From NCBI GenBank assembly GCA_947501105.1, contig CANMUP010000002.1:806001-870000 (forward strand): a stretch of 64,000 nt of DNA, written 5' to 3'. This DNA is from an uncultured Flaviramulus sp. (GTDB lineage: Bacteria; Bacteroidota; Bacteroidia; Flavobacteriales; Flavobacteriaceae). A program made the translations under genes and the position numbers. Below the pieces are notes generated by a model that made no database searches, was not told the origin of the DNA, and saw only the letters and a program-made list of their open reading frames with translations. Every line of letters starts with the position of its first letter. Within the stretch, counting starts at the first letter, position 1. Below, piece by piece: positions 55,195 to 63,667 of the stretch.

Positions 55195-57577
55195 CCTATC
55201 TGCACATCATCCCATTTTGGATATTCAAGACCATATGATATTTGCCAATAATGGCAATGTGGTACTGTGCTATAAAGCTAATTTTCCTGAAATCTATAGC
55301 TTATCAGAACAAGATTTTGAAGATATGCATGGGGTTTGGTTTCAAGCATTTAAGTCATTACCAGTAAGTACTATTATTCATAAACAGGATGTTTATCGGA
55401 AAGCTTTATATGATGCCAAGAATATTCCCAATACCAGTTTCTTAGAAAAGGCCACCTATGATTATTTCAATGGAAGAAATTATTTGCAACACAGTTGCTA
55501 TGTGTTCTTTGTCTTACCGCTAAATAAAATATTAAATGCTTCCAAATTTATGAACCCATTCCGCAAGGTTGAAAAGGGCATTCATAAGAAGTTGGATCAC
55601 AATGTAAACGAGTTTAGGGCTGCAGTTAGTGATGCTGTTTCTTTTATAAATAATAGTAGAAAAGTAAAACTCATACCACTGAATGAGAATCAAATTGTAT
55701 GTATTACTGATGCATATTTTAATGGTTTTAATGAGGGTTTTGATACGGATATACAGCTCAAAAAATCAAACATAGGGATTGGCAGACATCATTTCGATGT
55801 ATTGGCAGTAAATAGTGAACTCTGTTTTGGAGATGTGGTACAAAGCAGTAAAACCAATGATAAATTTACCTCGGATGATTTTGTATTTCATCAAGGTTTT
55901 ATGGATGGACTGGGATTGAACCTCAATGAAAATCATATCGTCAATCAAATCATCTATTTAGATGATAAACACAAATGGCGCAAACTACTGGATAAGAAAA
56001 TAGAAGAACTCAATAAAAGTTCCAATTTCGGAACTCAAAATAAAGTCATCCTAAAAAAGATTGAAGCCATTGTTGCTAAAATAAACCAAGATGATTCATC
56101 CCGAATCATTCGAGGCCATCTCAATGTTCTTTTTTGGTGCCCAGAAATAGGACAGCTAGATCACATAGCTTCAAAAATCAAAACAGAATTTAAAGAACTC
56201 GATATTGTGCCTTACTATCCAAAAGGCGAAGAACGAAAGCATTATTTCTTGAATTCCTATTGTTGTTTTACCTCTAATTTTTCAAATGAAGATTTATACG
56301 TTACCGATTTGAAACATGCCTTGTGCTTATATATCAATAACACAAATTACAAATCTGATGAAACCGGTATTATTTTTAATGATCGACAGCATAATATTCC
56401 CGTATTAAAAGATGTTTGGGATGAACACAAAAAACGAATCAAAGCCCGGAACTTTGCCATTTTTGCACCAACTGGGGAAGGAAAGTCTTTTTTAGCGAAT
56501 AATATATTACGCCAGTATTTTGAGCAACAAGTCAGATTGGTTATTATCGACTTAGGAGGCTCATACTCTAAGTTTGCAAAACTGTATCCCAATGACCATG
56601 TTATACTTCGTTATGAACAAGGCAAGAGTTTAGGGATCAATCCTTTTTTTATTTCAGATATAGATGATTTAACACCAGAGCGTTTCGAAGACCTCGCTAT
56701 TTTTCTTTTGGAACTATTGGCAGACCATCAAGTTACCAAGTCCAAAGAAGTGGCCATTAAGAAAGTACTAAGCTATTATTATGCAGCAGCAATAAGGAAT
56801 CATTCCTTGGAAAATCTGTATGAATTTGTAGATGAAAAAAAAGACACACTTCTTAAAGAGCTAAATATCTCGGAAGAAGATTTTAGTGTTTACAATTTTT
56901 TGCACATCCTTTCGGAATATGTAAATGATGGCTTGTACAGTTTTCTTTTTAGTTTAAGTGAAGATCAAACTTATAAGATTGAGGATAAGCGATTGATTGT
57001 TTTTGAACTCGATGAAGTCAAGGATAATAAGGAAATCCTGTCCGTGATGTTGAAGCTTATTAAATCAGCTATACAGCGCACCATTTGGCGTAACAAAGCA
57101 GAAAGAGGGATTATTCTTTTTGATGAGTTTGCCAAACAACTCAAATTCGAGAATGTATTGGAAAGCGTGGAATTCTATTACCAAGCCATCCGAAAGCAGA
57201 ATGGAGCCATCGGGATTATTTTGCAATCCATAAACCAACTACCCAACAATTCAACATCTGCAAGTATTCTAGAAAACACTCAGGTTATTTATAGCTTAAA
57301 CAATGAGAAAGGGTACGAAGAGCTTCAAAAACGATTGAACTTATCGCGCCATGATCTTAATCAATTAAAATCCATTCGAAACAATCTTTCTGGAGAACGA
57401 AAATATACAGAGATGTTTATCAAAATTGGCAAGGAAAGCAACATTTTCAGATTGGAAGTGCCTAAAGAAGTTTATGCCGCTTACCTCACAGATGGCAAAG
57501 ACAGTGAAGCCATAATGACCATTTATGAAGAAACTCAAAATATGGAAACGGCCATTAACACATTTATTAATCCTTAA
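55181..57577 (+). CDS. traG: TraG conjugation ATPase (VirB4-like)
   Basis: A 798-residue ATPase. Walker A is PTGEGKSFLAN (residues 430-440) and Walker B is RGIILFDEFAKQL near residue 645. The long N-terminal part (about 1-410) includes the YNFEGD-like fold typical of VirB4 proteins. The VirB4 family energises assembly of the transfer channel. It overlaps traF by 14 bases and precedes traI by 13 bp. It is distinct from the VirD4 coupling ATPase at 19555, which has no equivalent here. Confidence 0.93.
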   Translation: MTKINLSAHHPILDIQDHMIFANNGNVVLCYKANFPEIYSLSEQDFEDMHGVWFQAFKSLPVSTIIHKQDVYRKALYDAKNIPNTSFLEKATYDYFNGRNYLQHSCYVFFVLPLNKILNASKFMNPFRKVEKGIHKKLDHNVNEFRAAVSDAVSFINNSRKVKLIPLNENQIVCITDAYFNGFNEGFDTDIQLKKSNIGIGRHHFDVLAVNSELCFGDVVQSSKTNDKFTSDDFVFHQGFMDGLGLNLNENHIVNQIIYLDDKHKWRKLLDKKIEELNKSSNFGTQNKVILKKIEAIVAKINQDDSSRIIRGHLNVLFWCPEIGQLDHIASKIKTEFKELDIVPYYPKGEERKHYFLNSYCCFTSNFSNEDLYVTDLKHALCLYINNTNYKSDETGIIFNDRQHNIPVLKDVWDEHKKRIKARNFAIFAPTGEGKSFLANNILRQYFEQQVRLVIIDLGGSYSKFAKLYPNDHVILRYEQGKSLGINPFFISDIDDLTPERFEDLAIFLLELLADHQVTKSKEVAIKKVLSYYYAAAIRNHSLENLYEFVDEKKDTLLKELNISEEDFSVYNFLHILSEYVNDGLYSFLFSLSEDQTYKIEDKRLIVFELDEVKDNKEILSVMLKLIKSAIQRTIWRNKAERGIILFDEFAKQLKFENVLESVEFYYQAIRKQNGAIGIILQSINQLPNNSTSASILENTQVIYSLNNEKGYEELQKRLNLSRHDLNQLKSIRNNLSGERKYTEMFIKIGKESNIFRLEVPKEVYAAYLTDGKDSEAIMTIYEETQNMETAINTFINP

Positions 57578-57590
57578 ACCATAACACATT

Positions 57591-58172
57591 ATGAAAAGCA
57601 CCATTAAAACATTAATTATCGTACTTAGTTTAACTCTTTTATTGCCTGCACGCGCTGCGTGCCAAGGGATGCCCGTTTATGACAATACCAATTTTGTCAG
57701 CTTTACAAAATCTTTGATAGAATCAGCAAAACAGACGTCACAGCTATTAAAAACCGTTCAATTTCTTAAAACCCAAAAGGAGAATATAGAAAAAGTCAAT
57801 AATGTTATCAAACAATTGAAGGCCGTTCGTGAATTGGCTAAGAACAATCAACGGTTGTTCAATATTATTCAAGATGATTTACGAGAAATTTTGAACTCCC
57901 CATATATTAAATCTTATGAGGTTAATCGGGTTTCAGAATCCTTTAATGCCATTATTGAAAACTCACTTTATGGTATGGAGTATATCGACCAAATTCTATC
58001 TAGTAATACCTTAAAAATGACAGATGCTGAACGTGCAGCGGTTTTAAAGGAAATGGAACTTAAGTCGAAAGAAATGGTCGTGGAAATTGAATCGAAAACA
58101 AAACGTTATAAAGAGATTATTGCTTTCCGTGAAATGCAGGATAAGATCAATAATAGAGAAACCAATTACTAA
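57591..58172 (+). CDS. traI: TraI-like transfer protein (DUF4141)
   Basis: A 193-residue protein with a signal peptide (LLPARAACQG) and a long helical body that predicts coiled coil (ENIEKVNNVIKQLKAVRELAKN). This is the DUF4141/TraI position in Bacteroides tra operons, resembling VirB5-like minor pilin proteins. It acts outside the inner membrane. Its stop overlaps the traJ start (TAATG), so the two are translated together. Confidence 0.8.
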   Translation: MKSTIKTLIIVLSLTLLLPARAACQGMPVYDNTNFVSFTKSLIESAKQTSQLLKTVQFLKTQKENIEKVNNVIKQLKAVRELAKNNQRLFNIIQDDLREILNSPYIKSYEVNRVSESFNAIIENSLYGMEYIDQILSSNTLKMTDAERAAVLKEMELKSKEMVVEIESKTKRYKEIIAFREMQDKINNRETNY

Positions 58173-59014
58173 TGGCAGGGTACTTTTTAGGTATAGGGTT
58201 AGAATATGTTGATGCGGTTTTTACCACCATTAAGAACAGTGATTTTTCACAGTATACCATTACGGGCATGAAAACACTGGCCATTCTATTTTTTCTCATT
58301 AATATCTTAAAAAAATACAATGAAGGTGTGGCTAACAATGAAGGTTATACCTGGGGTTTGACACCTTCAGAACTGGCAAAAAATTTCGCCGTAGTCATTT
58401 TAGTGATTTTTTCAACACAGGTTTTAGATGTTTTTGATACCATTTTAGTGGCTATTGAGAGTCAATATCGGGACATGGCTCCAGCACTCCTTCCGTTACA
58501 GATGCAAGACATTGATTTGGAACAGGATGTGGGTGCCTTGGAAGCCGCCAAAAAAGCATTCGCTTTGTTATACGAAGCTTTAGTAACACCCTTATATGGA
58601 TTAAAGCTTATTGCTTTTATCATGGGAATATTTCTTTGGCTATTGGATTTGTTTATTTATCCATTGTTTTTGGCAGAACGTTATTTCTTGTTAGGCATCA
58701 TGCAGGCTTTTTTTCCTTTAGTGATCAGTTTAGCGGTGTTCGAAAAGTTCAGAGCCTTGGCCTATAATTTCTTTAAGCTCTATGCAGGTGTTTATATGTT
58801 GGTTCCGGCCTTTTTCCTGGTCAATGTGTTTGTAAATAATCTCTACACGGAAATCAATACTAATTTCTGGGCGGATTTATTTGGAACAAATTGGGGGAGC
58901 AATTTTTTTGCACCGCTCTTGCAGTTTGGTTCTATAGGCTTCATTGTCCTTCTCAAATTTAAACTCTATCGCCGTGCCACTTCTTTTGTGTTTAAACTAT
59001 TTAGTGGAGGATAA
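58172..59014 (+). CDS. traJ: TraJ-like membrane channel protein
   Basis: A 280-residue protein with about six membrane segments (residues 22-38, 63-83, 130-165, 170-195, 200-230 and 240-265), the profile of TraJ, which resembles VirB6. TraJ forms part of the inner membrane channel for DNA. It lies between traI and traK with a one-base overlap at the start. No catalytic motif is expected. Confidence 0.85.
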   Translation: MAGYFLGIGLEYVDAVFTTIKNSDFSQYTITGMKTLAILFFLINILKKYNEGVANNEGYTWGLTPSELAKNFAVVILVIFSTQVLDVFDTILVAIESQYRDMAPALLPLQMQDIDLEQDVGALEAAKKAFALLYEALVTPLYGLKLIAFIMGIFLWLLDLFIYPLFLAERYFLLGIMQAFFPLVISLAVFEKFRALAYNFFKLYAGVYMLVPAFFLVNVFVNNLYTEINTNFWADLFGTNWGSNFFAPLLQFGSIGFIVLLKFKLYRRATSFVFKLFSGG

Positions 59015-59056
59015 GTGCCCAAGGTAAATTGGAAAATTAAAACAGTAAACTAAAAA

Positions 59057-59674
59057 ATGAAAACACCCTATAAAAACATATATAACATATTAAAGCTAAA
59101 TCGTTTCATTGTATTGGCGGTCATAATTGGCGCAGTGCTTACTTGTATAGTTTCAGTGTTGATAGTTGTAAAACTTTATAAAGAAACAGTAAATAATGCT
59201 TTTGTGGTCAATACTGATGGAAATGTGATTCCATTAAAACTGGTTTCACTACAAGAAAATCTAGAGGTAGAAACCTTAGCACATTTGGAGTTGTTCCATA
59301 ACTACTTCTATAACATTGATGCCAGCAATTATGAAAAGAACTTGGAGAAATCACTTTGGTTAGGCAATAGTTCTGTAGATGCTCTTTACAGACAGAAAAA
59401 AGCAGATGGCGTTTACAATCGCTTGTTACAATATTCACTGGTTCAAAAAGTCATTAATATAGAATCCAAAATTGATATACAACATGAACCTTATGAGTTT
59501 GTAACCACAACCATTTTTGAAATCAATCGTGGATCGATAACGGATACTTACGAATTGACTACAACTGGAAATTTAATTCATGTGGATAGAAATTTCCCCA
59601 ATAATACTCACGGGCTTTTGGTTACCAATTTTTTTGAAAAGAAATTGAAACGTATTGAAAATGAAAGTACATAA
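59057..59674 (+). CDS. traK: TraK-like transfer protein (VirB8-like)
   Basis: A 205-residue bitopic protein. A single membrane helix at about residues 17-38 is followed by a periplasmic domain with VirB8-like secondary structure (VKLYKETVNNAFVV, then YEFVTTTIFEINRG). TraK links the channel parts across the periplasm. It starts 42 bp after traJ, the widest gap in the operon, and ends 23 bp before traM. Confidence 0.88.
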   Translation: MKTPYKNIYNILKLNRFIVLAVIIGAVLTCIVSVLIVVKLYKETVNNAFVVNTDGNVIPLKLVSLQENLEVETLAHLELFHNYFYNIDASNYEKNLEKSLWLGNSSVDALYRQKKADGVYNRLLQYSLVQKVINIESKIDIQHEPYEFVTTTIFEINRGSITDTYELTTTGNLIHVDRNFPNNTHGLLVTNFFEKKLKRIENEST

Positions 59675-59697
59675 TGGGCATTTAAAAATAAAACAAA

Positions 59698-60633
59698 ATG
59701 AAGATAGAAAAAAACAAAAAAGTGTTCGCTTTAGTACTGATTTTTATCATCCTATTTATAGGAGCATATACCATGTTAGTATTAGGAGAAGATGAAGCAC
59801 CGACCATTGAAAATAATCAAATCCCTGTTCCTGAATTAGAAGATGAACAAAAGGAATATAAGTCGAAATTAGAAGCGTTGGATGACCTTAAAGAAGTTAG
59901 GCAAACCAATGCGCCAAGTATTTATGATGAACGTTTGTTGGATTCCACAGGAGTTTATGATCCTGATTTATTGGAGAAGGAAAAGATACGTATTGTAGAT
60001 AGCATATATAATGAAGGACGGATTAGTTATTCCGATAGAAATTTTAGAACACCAGAGACTATAATTCAACCTAAAGTAGTCGAAAGGGATTCAATCTTAA
60101 AGAAAGACATTAAGGAAAAAGAAATAGAATCGAAGGAATTGGCTTTGGAACATCACTTGTTTTTTGCTTCGAATCCTTTGGATAATGTAAAGGTAAATCC
60201 TAAAATCACCGATAGTCTTATCTATGCTAGAGTAGATGGAACGCAAACCGTACAAACCAATTATCGATTGCAGATGCGGTTAGTCAAAGCCGCAAAAATT
60301 GATAATACCATTTTACCCAAAAATACCGCTATCTATGGGTTTATCAGTTTTAAACCAAACAGAACCATAATAAAAATAGAAAATATTAATCACCAGCCAG
60401 TAAAACTAAAAGCCTTTGATTTTCAAGATGGGAGTGAAGGCATATACATTGAGAATAGTTTTCGTGCTGAAGCCAGTCAGGAAGTTCTGGGAGATGTGGT
60501 GGATGATATCAATATAGCCGGAGTTCCTCAAGTAACTGGAGTAAAAAAAATATTTCAGCGAAATAACCGAAACGTTAAGGTTACGGTCACAGATAATTAC
60601 AAACTTATATTAAAAGCCGATAATCAGAAATAA
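59698..60633 (+). CDS. traM: TraM-like transfer protein (VirB10-like)
   Basis: A 311-residue protein with an N-terminal helix (VFALVLIFIILFIGAYTMLVL), a proline- and charge-rich middle (about 35-150) and a C-terminal beta domain (LQMRLVKAAKIDNTILPKNT, then GIYIENSFRAEASQEVLGD). This is the layout of TraM, which spans inner and outer membranes like VirB10. It starts 23 bp after traK and ends 17 bp before traN. Confidence 0.88.
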   Translation: MKIEKNKKVFALVLIFIILFIGAYTMLVLGEDEAPTIENNQIPVPELEDEQKEYKSKLEALDDLKEVRQTNAPSIYDERLLDSTGVYDPDLLEKEKIRIVDSIYNEGRISYSDRNFRTPETIIQPKVVERDSILKKDIKEKEIESKELALEHHLFFASNPLDNVKVNPKITDSLIYARVDGTQTVQTNYRLQMRLVKAAKIDNTILPKNTAIYGFISFKPNRTIIKIENINHQPVKLKAFDFQDGSEGIYIENSFRAEASQEVLGDVVDDINIAGVPQVTGVKKIFQRNNRNVKVTVTDNYKLILKADNQK

Positions 60634-60650
60634 TTTAAAACCAAATAAAA

Positions 60651-61451
60651 ATGAAAACATATAGCATCATAATATTTATAATTTTATCAAATTACGTAAT
60701 TGCACAAAAACCGCTAGATACTATTTATGCTAACGAAAGCAAAAATGTTACGCTGTTTTTTCCAGACCAAATTCGTCAAGGTATAACGGGCTCAGAACAT
60801 TTTGTATTTACCTATAACCGTGAAAAATTGCAACATTTTGGGTTATTGCAAGCGACTCCAGGAGATGAAAGCAATTTGCTTGCCATTACCAACGACGGCA
60901 AAGTGTATGCTTATATCTTGAAGTATGCTGAAGCTCTTAGTAAGCTCAATTATTTCATATCTGATAAAACATGTATTGGAAATGAAAAACCTATAATGAT
61001 AGTTCCAAAAAAGAAGCCTCTAATAGATACTATAATTGCTAATGAGAATAATCACTATAAAAATTTAGGAGACTATCTTCTTAAATTTAAATATCATACT
61101 ATCGCTTCCAAACGTAAAAAAGGAATGGTACTACGATTAAAAAACAAATTGTATCATAATTCTGAAGTGTATCTGGTTTTTGAAATTAAAAATAATTCTG
61201 GAATCGATTTTGAAATTGATTTTTTGAATGTTTACAGAACTAATGGGAACAAAAAACGTAAGTCATCGTTTCAAAAATTGCAGCTCCACCCAATTTATAA
61301 ATATAAGTTGCCTTATGGGATTATGCACAGACATGCCTATAAATTTGTTTATGTGATGCCAAAGTTTGTTCTGGGCAATCATGAGAAACTACAAATTGAA
61401 TTGAAGGAGCTGAAGGGGAGTAGGAGTATGATTTTAAAAACAAGATTATAA
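60651..61451 (+). CDS. traN: TraN-like transfer protein (VirB9-like, DUF4138)
   Basis: A 266-residue periplasmic protein with a signal peptide (NYVIAQ). The N-terminal half has the DUF4138 pattern (ESKNVTLFFPDQIRQGITGSEHF, then YNREKLQHFGLLQATPGDESNLLA). The C-terminal half is a beta-rich domain. TraN forms the outer-membrane side of the channel with TraM. It is the last tra gene; its stop is one base from the stop of the convergent integrase gene. Genes equivalent to TraH, TraL, TraO, TraP and TraQ are absent here. Confidence 0.88.
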   Translation: MKTYSIIIFIILSNYVIAQKPLDTIYANESKNVTLFFPDQIRQGITGSEHFVFTYNREKLQHFGLLQATPGDESNLLAITNDGKVYAYILKYAEALSKLNYFISDKTCIGNEKPIMIVPKKKPLIDTIIANENNHYKNLGDYLLKFKYHTIASKRKKGMVLRLKNKLYHNSEVYLVFEIKNNSGIDFEIDFLNVYRTNGNKKRKSSFQKLQLHPIYKYKLPYGIMHRHAYKFVYVMPKFVLGNHEKLQIELKELKGSRSMILKTRL

Positions 61452-61452
61452 A

Positions 61453-62691
61453 TTAGACGATATTATTAATGTCTTTCTTAATTTGAAATTTATTTCGTAA
61501 AACTTTCATGTCATCACTCACTTTTCTATCTATTATTTTAGCGTAATGTTGAGTTGTTTTTAGAGATTTATGGCCTAGCATTTTGCTTACAGATTCTATA
61601 GGAACACCATTAGTAAGTGTAACTGTAGTAGCAAAAGTATGGCGAGCTAAATGAAATGTTAGGTTTTTATTGATTCCACATAAGTCTGCTATTTCTTTTA
61701 AATAGGCATTCATTTTTTGATTGCTTAAAACAGGAAGAACCCGTTCACTATCAATGATATCAACATGTTTGGTGTACTTATTTAGAATAGCTTCTGCAGT
61801 TGGGAGAATAGGGATATTACTTCTCGTGTTTGTCTTTTTTCTTTTAGTTTTAATCCAGCGTTCACCATCAATCCCAACGACTATATCATTTTGCGAAAGT
61901 TTTTGGACATCGACATACGCTAATCCAGTGAAGCAACTAAATACAAAGATATCCTTAACTAAATCTAAGCGCGGAATATTAAACTCTTTCTTAATCATTT
62001 TTTGAACATCTAATTCACTCAAAAAATCACGTTCCACAATTTTCCATTTAGCTTTCCAATGAAAAAACGGATCCTTGCTTATCCAATCATTAGCATAGGC
62101 AATTCTTGTAATTTTTTTTAAATTGGTTAAATATTTAGTGATTGTGTTTTGATTTCCTATATCTTTTATTTTTAAATAGTACTCAAATCCATTAATGAAC
62201 TTTAAATCTATATCCTGAATAAAAATATCATTCACACTGTACTCTTTTTGAATATAGCATTGTAAATGGTTACTGGTTCTAACATAACGCTTATAACAGC
62301 CTGAAGAATAACTTTTGCCCACTAACGTTTCAATTTGATTATTATGCTCCGTGAAAATCTGTAAAATTGTTTTTCTTGTATCTTCTTTATTCAGGAACTT
62401 ATTTTTAATCATTAAAGCCGTAAATGGCTTGTCTTCAATGACAAATGTTTCTTGAATTTTGTAAAGTTTTGAACTGATTGAATTAATATACTTATTAAGC
62501 TGATAAGCTTCTTCACTATTCCCGTTTAACTTTCCAGAAATGGAGTTCCACTTGGTTGGATCAATTTTACGATTTATACTTATTTCACAGCGCTTGCCAT
62601 TAACCGTTATCCTAAGATATATGGAAATTCTCCCATTTTTACTTTTGCCTTTTTTCTTTGGATAAAACAAAATTGAAAATCTATTATTCAT
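61453..62691 (-). CDS. int: Tyrosine site-specific integrase
   Basis: A 412-residue tyrosine recombinase. The N-terminal arm-binding and SAM-like domains (about 1-210) precede the catalytic domain. Visible catalytic residues are His347 and Arg350 in FHLARHTFAT, His374 in LGHKSLKTTQ and the nucleophile Tyr383. The first arginine of the usual tetrad is not at its normal position (CFTGLAYVDVQKL), as is known for IntDOT-type integrases. It lies next to tRNA-Lys on the minus strand and would insert and excise the ICE there. The start codon at 62691 is the first Met in frame. Confidence 0.95.
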   Translation of the reverse strand: MNNRFSILFYPKKKGKSKNGRISIYLRITVNGKRCEISINRKIDPTKWNSISGKLNGNSEEAYQLNKYINSISSKLYKIQETFVIEDKPFTALMIKNKFLNKEDTRKTILQIFTEHNNQIETLVGKSYSSGCYKRYVRTSNHLQCYIQKEYSVNDIFIQDIDLKFINGFEYYLKIKDIGNQNTITKYLTNLKKITRIAYANDWISKDPFFHWKAKWKIVERDFLSELDVQKMIKKEFNIPRLDLVKDIFVFSCFTGLAYVDVQKLSQNDIVVGIDGERWIKTKRKKTNTRSNIPILPTAEAILNKYTKHVDIIDSERVLPVLSNQKMNAYLKEIADLCGINKNLTFHLARHTFATTVTLTNGVPIESVSKMLGHKSLKTTQHYAKIIDRKVSDDMKVLRNKFQIKKDINNIV

Positions 62692-62774
62692 AATTGGGTT
62701 TATTTATGTTATTAAGTTACAATTTTCTTGCTTAAGTTCAAACTATAAAACATTAAAAATCAAAACATTAACCC

Positions 62775-62819
62775 CTATTCGGTGAGTCTTTTTAGTTTTA
62801 AAAAAGACTCACCGAATAG
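62775..62819. repeat. 19-bp perfect hairpin near the ICE end
   Basis: CTATTCGGTGAGTCTTTTT (62775-62793) faces its exact reverse complement (62801-62819) with a 7-base loop. It lies between the integrase and tRNA-Lys, so it could be an ICE end structure or a bidirectional terminator. No T run follows the right arm. Confidence 0.75.
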
Positions 62820-62869
62820 CGCACCTATTTGATGCTATTAATTGATATCAACTGAAAGTAATTAAAATG

Positions 62870-62904
62870 AAAAAGCCTGAAAACATTAAGTTTCAGGCTT
62901 TTTG
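62870..62904 (-). terminator. Terminator downstream of tRNA-Lys
   Basis: AAAAAGCCTGAAA (62870-62882) pairs perfectly with TTTCAGGCTTTTT (62892-62904). On the minus strand it follows the tRNA 3' end by about 23 bases and ends in a T run, so it should end the tRNA transcript. Its A and T runs would also serve plus-strand transcription. Confidence 0.8.
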
Positions 62905-62927
62905 AATAATTTTGAAGTGGTTCTAGT

Positions 62928-62999
62928 GACCGGGCTGGGGCTCGAACCCAGGACCCTCTCCTTAAAAGGGAGATGCTCTACCAACTGAGCTACCAGGTC
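62928..62999 (-). tRNA. tRNA-Lys (UUU)
   Basis: The cloverleaf reads on the minus strand with anticodon stem TCTCC/GGAGA and loop CTTTTAA, giving anticodon UUU. D-arm GCTC/GAGC and T-arm CTGGG/CCCAG pair fully. Two irregularities are visible. The T-loop is TTCGAG, one base short, so the gene is 72 nt instead of 73. In the acceptor stem GACCTGG/CCCGGTC, T5 faces C68. The 3' half may have been supplied by the ICE. The CCA end is not encoded. It is the likely attachment site of the element. Confidence 0.85.
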
Positions 63000-63039
63000 A
63001 TTATTTCAATACTACTAACATTATTACTGTTAGCGGGTG

Positions 63040-63069
63040 CAAATATAAAATGTTTAATTAATAAAACAA
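63040..63069 (-). promoter_or_regulatory. Promoter of tRNA-Lys
   Basis: On the minus strand TTG (63069-63067) is followed after 19 bp by TATATTTG (63047-63040), which fits the Bacteroidetes -33/-7 form. It lies about 40 bp upstream of the tRNA. Confidence 0.75.
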
Positions 63070-63145
63070 TACTTTTTTTAAAGAAATTTTTGTTTTTTTG
63101 CAGGACTTAATCGTATGTTTTTAATAATCAATTTATAGCGTAAAA

Positions 63146-63667
63146 ATGATCATAGTTTTAATTGGATATATGGCTTCTGGAAAGACATCCTTAGGGAAGA
63201 AATTAGCTGAAAAATTAAATTATAATTTTATTGATTTAGATGATTTTATTGAAGATAAAGAAAACCTGTCTGTAAGTGAGGTATTTAAAGTTAAAGGAGA
63301 GATTTATTTTAGAAAACAAGAATCTTACTATTTAAAACAATTATTACAATCTGAAAGCAATATAATATTATCAGTTGGAGGAGGTACACCTTGCTATAGC
63401 GGTAATATGGATGTTCTGTTAAATGCTAAAAATGTTAAGAGTATATATTTAAAAGCATCTTTACCAACCTTAGTGAATAAATTAATGAAGAAAAAAGCAA
63501 AACGCCCATTAATTGCTCATATTGAAACAGAAGAGGAAATGACTGAGTTTATTGGTAAGCATTTATTCGAGCGTGTACAGTTTTATAATCAAGCTCAAAT
63601 TCATGTAACAATAGATAATAAAACTAAAGATGATGTTCTTGAAGATATTATTTTAGAATTATTCTAA
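63146..63667 (+). CDS. aroK: Shikimate kinase
   Basis: A 173-residue shikimate kinase. The P-loop GYMASGKTSLGKK is at residues 7-19. Substrate-binding DLDDFIE, the FRKQE segment and the GGGTPC motif are present, with KAKRPLI as the lid region and a C-terminal arginine-containing helix. It phosphorylates shikimate in aromatic amino acid synthesis and is a chromosomal housekeeping gene, marking the end of the ICE. It overlaps the convergent phosphoribosyltransferase gene by nine bases at the stops. Confidence 0.95.
   Translation: MIIVLIGYMASGKTSLGKKLAEKLNYNFIDLDDFIEDKENLSVSEVFKVKGEIYFRKQESYYLKQLLQSESNIILSVGGGTPCYSGNMDVLLNAKNVKSIYLKASLPTLVNKLMKKKAKRPLIAHIETEEEMTEFIGKHLFERVQFYNQAQIHVTIDNKTKDDVLEDIILELF

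Larger units (their letters stand above)
15613..62927. mobile_element. Integrative and conjugative element inserted at tRNA-Lys
   Basis: A tyrosine integrase sits beside tRNA-Lys, and the block carries relaxase, coupling protein, tra genes, RteC, an excisionase-like gene and mobilization genes, which together define a Bacteroidetes-type ICE. The right end is near the 3' end of the tRNA (62928). The left end is uncertain: gene content changes between the third sulfatase (15241) and the first ICE gene (about 16204), and no exact duplication of the tRNA end was found there. Cargo includes an SOS polymerase module, a prr-like restriction locus, a SusCD-TlpA unit, an AraC/PLP-enzyme cluster and HipBA. 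The start given is only the best guess. Confidence 0.7.

Noticed and set aside
15613-62826. TCACCGATTAATGCACCT (15613-15630) and TCACCGAATAGCGCACCT (62809-62826) as ICE end repeats
   Set aside because: They match at 15 of 18 positions, but such a partial match is expected by chance when comparing the two junction regions, and att cores are usually exact. Kept only as a possible boundary guess.
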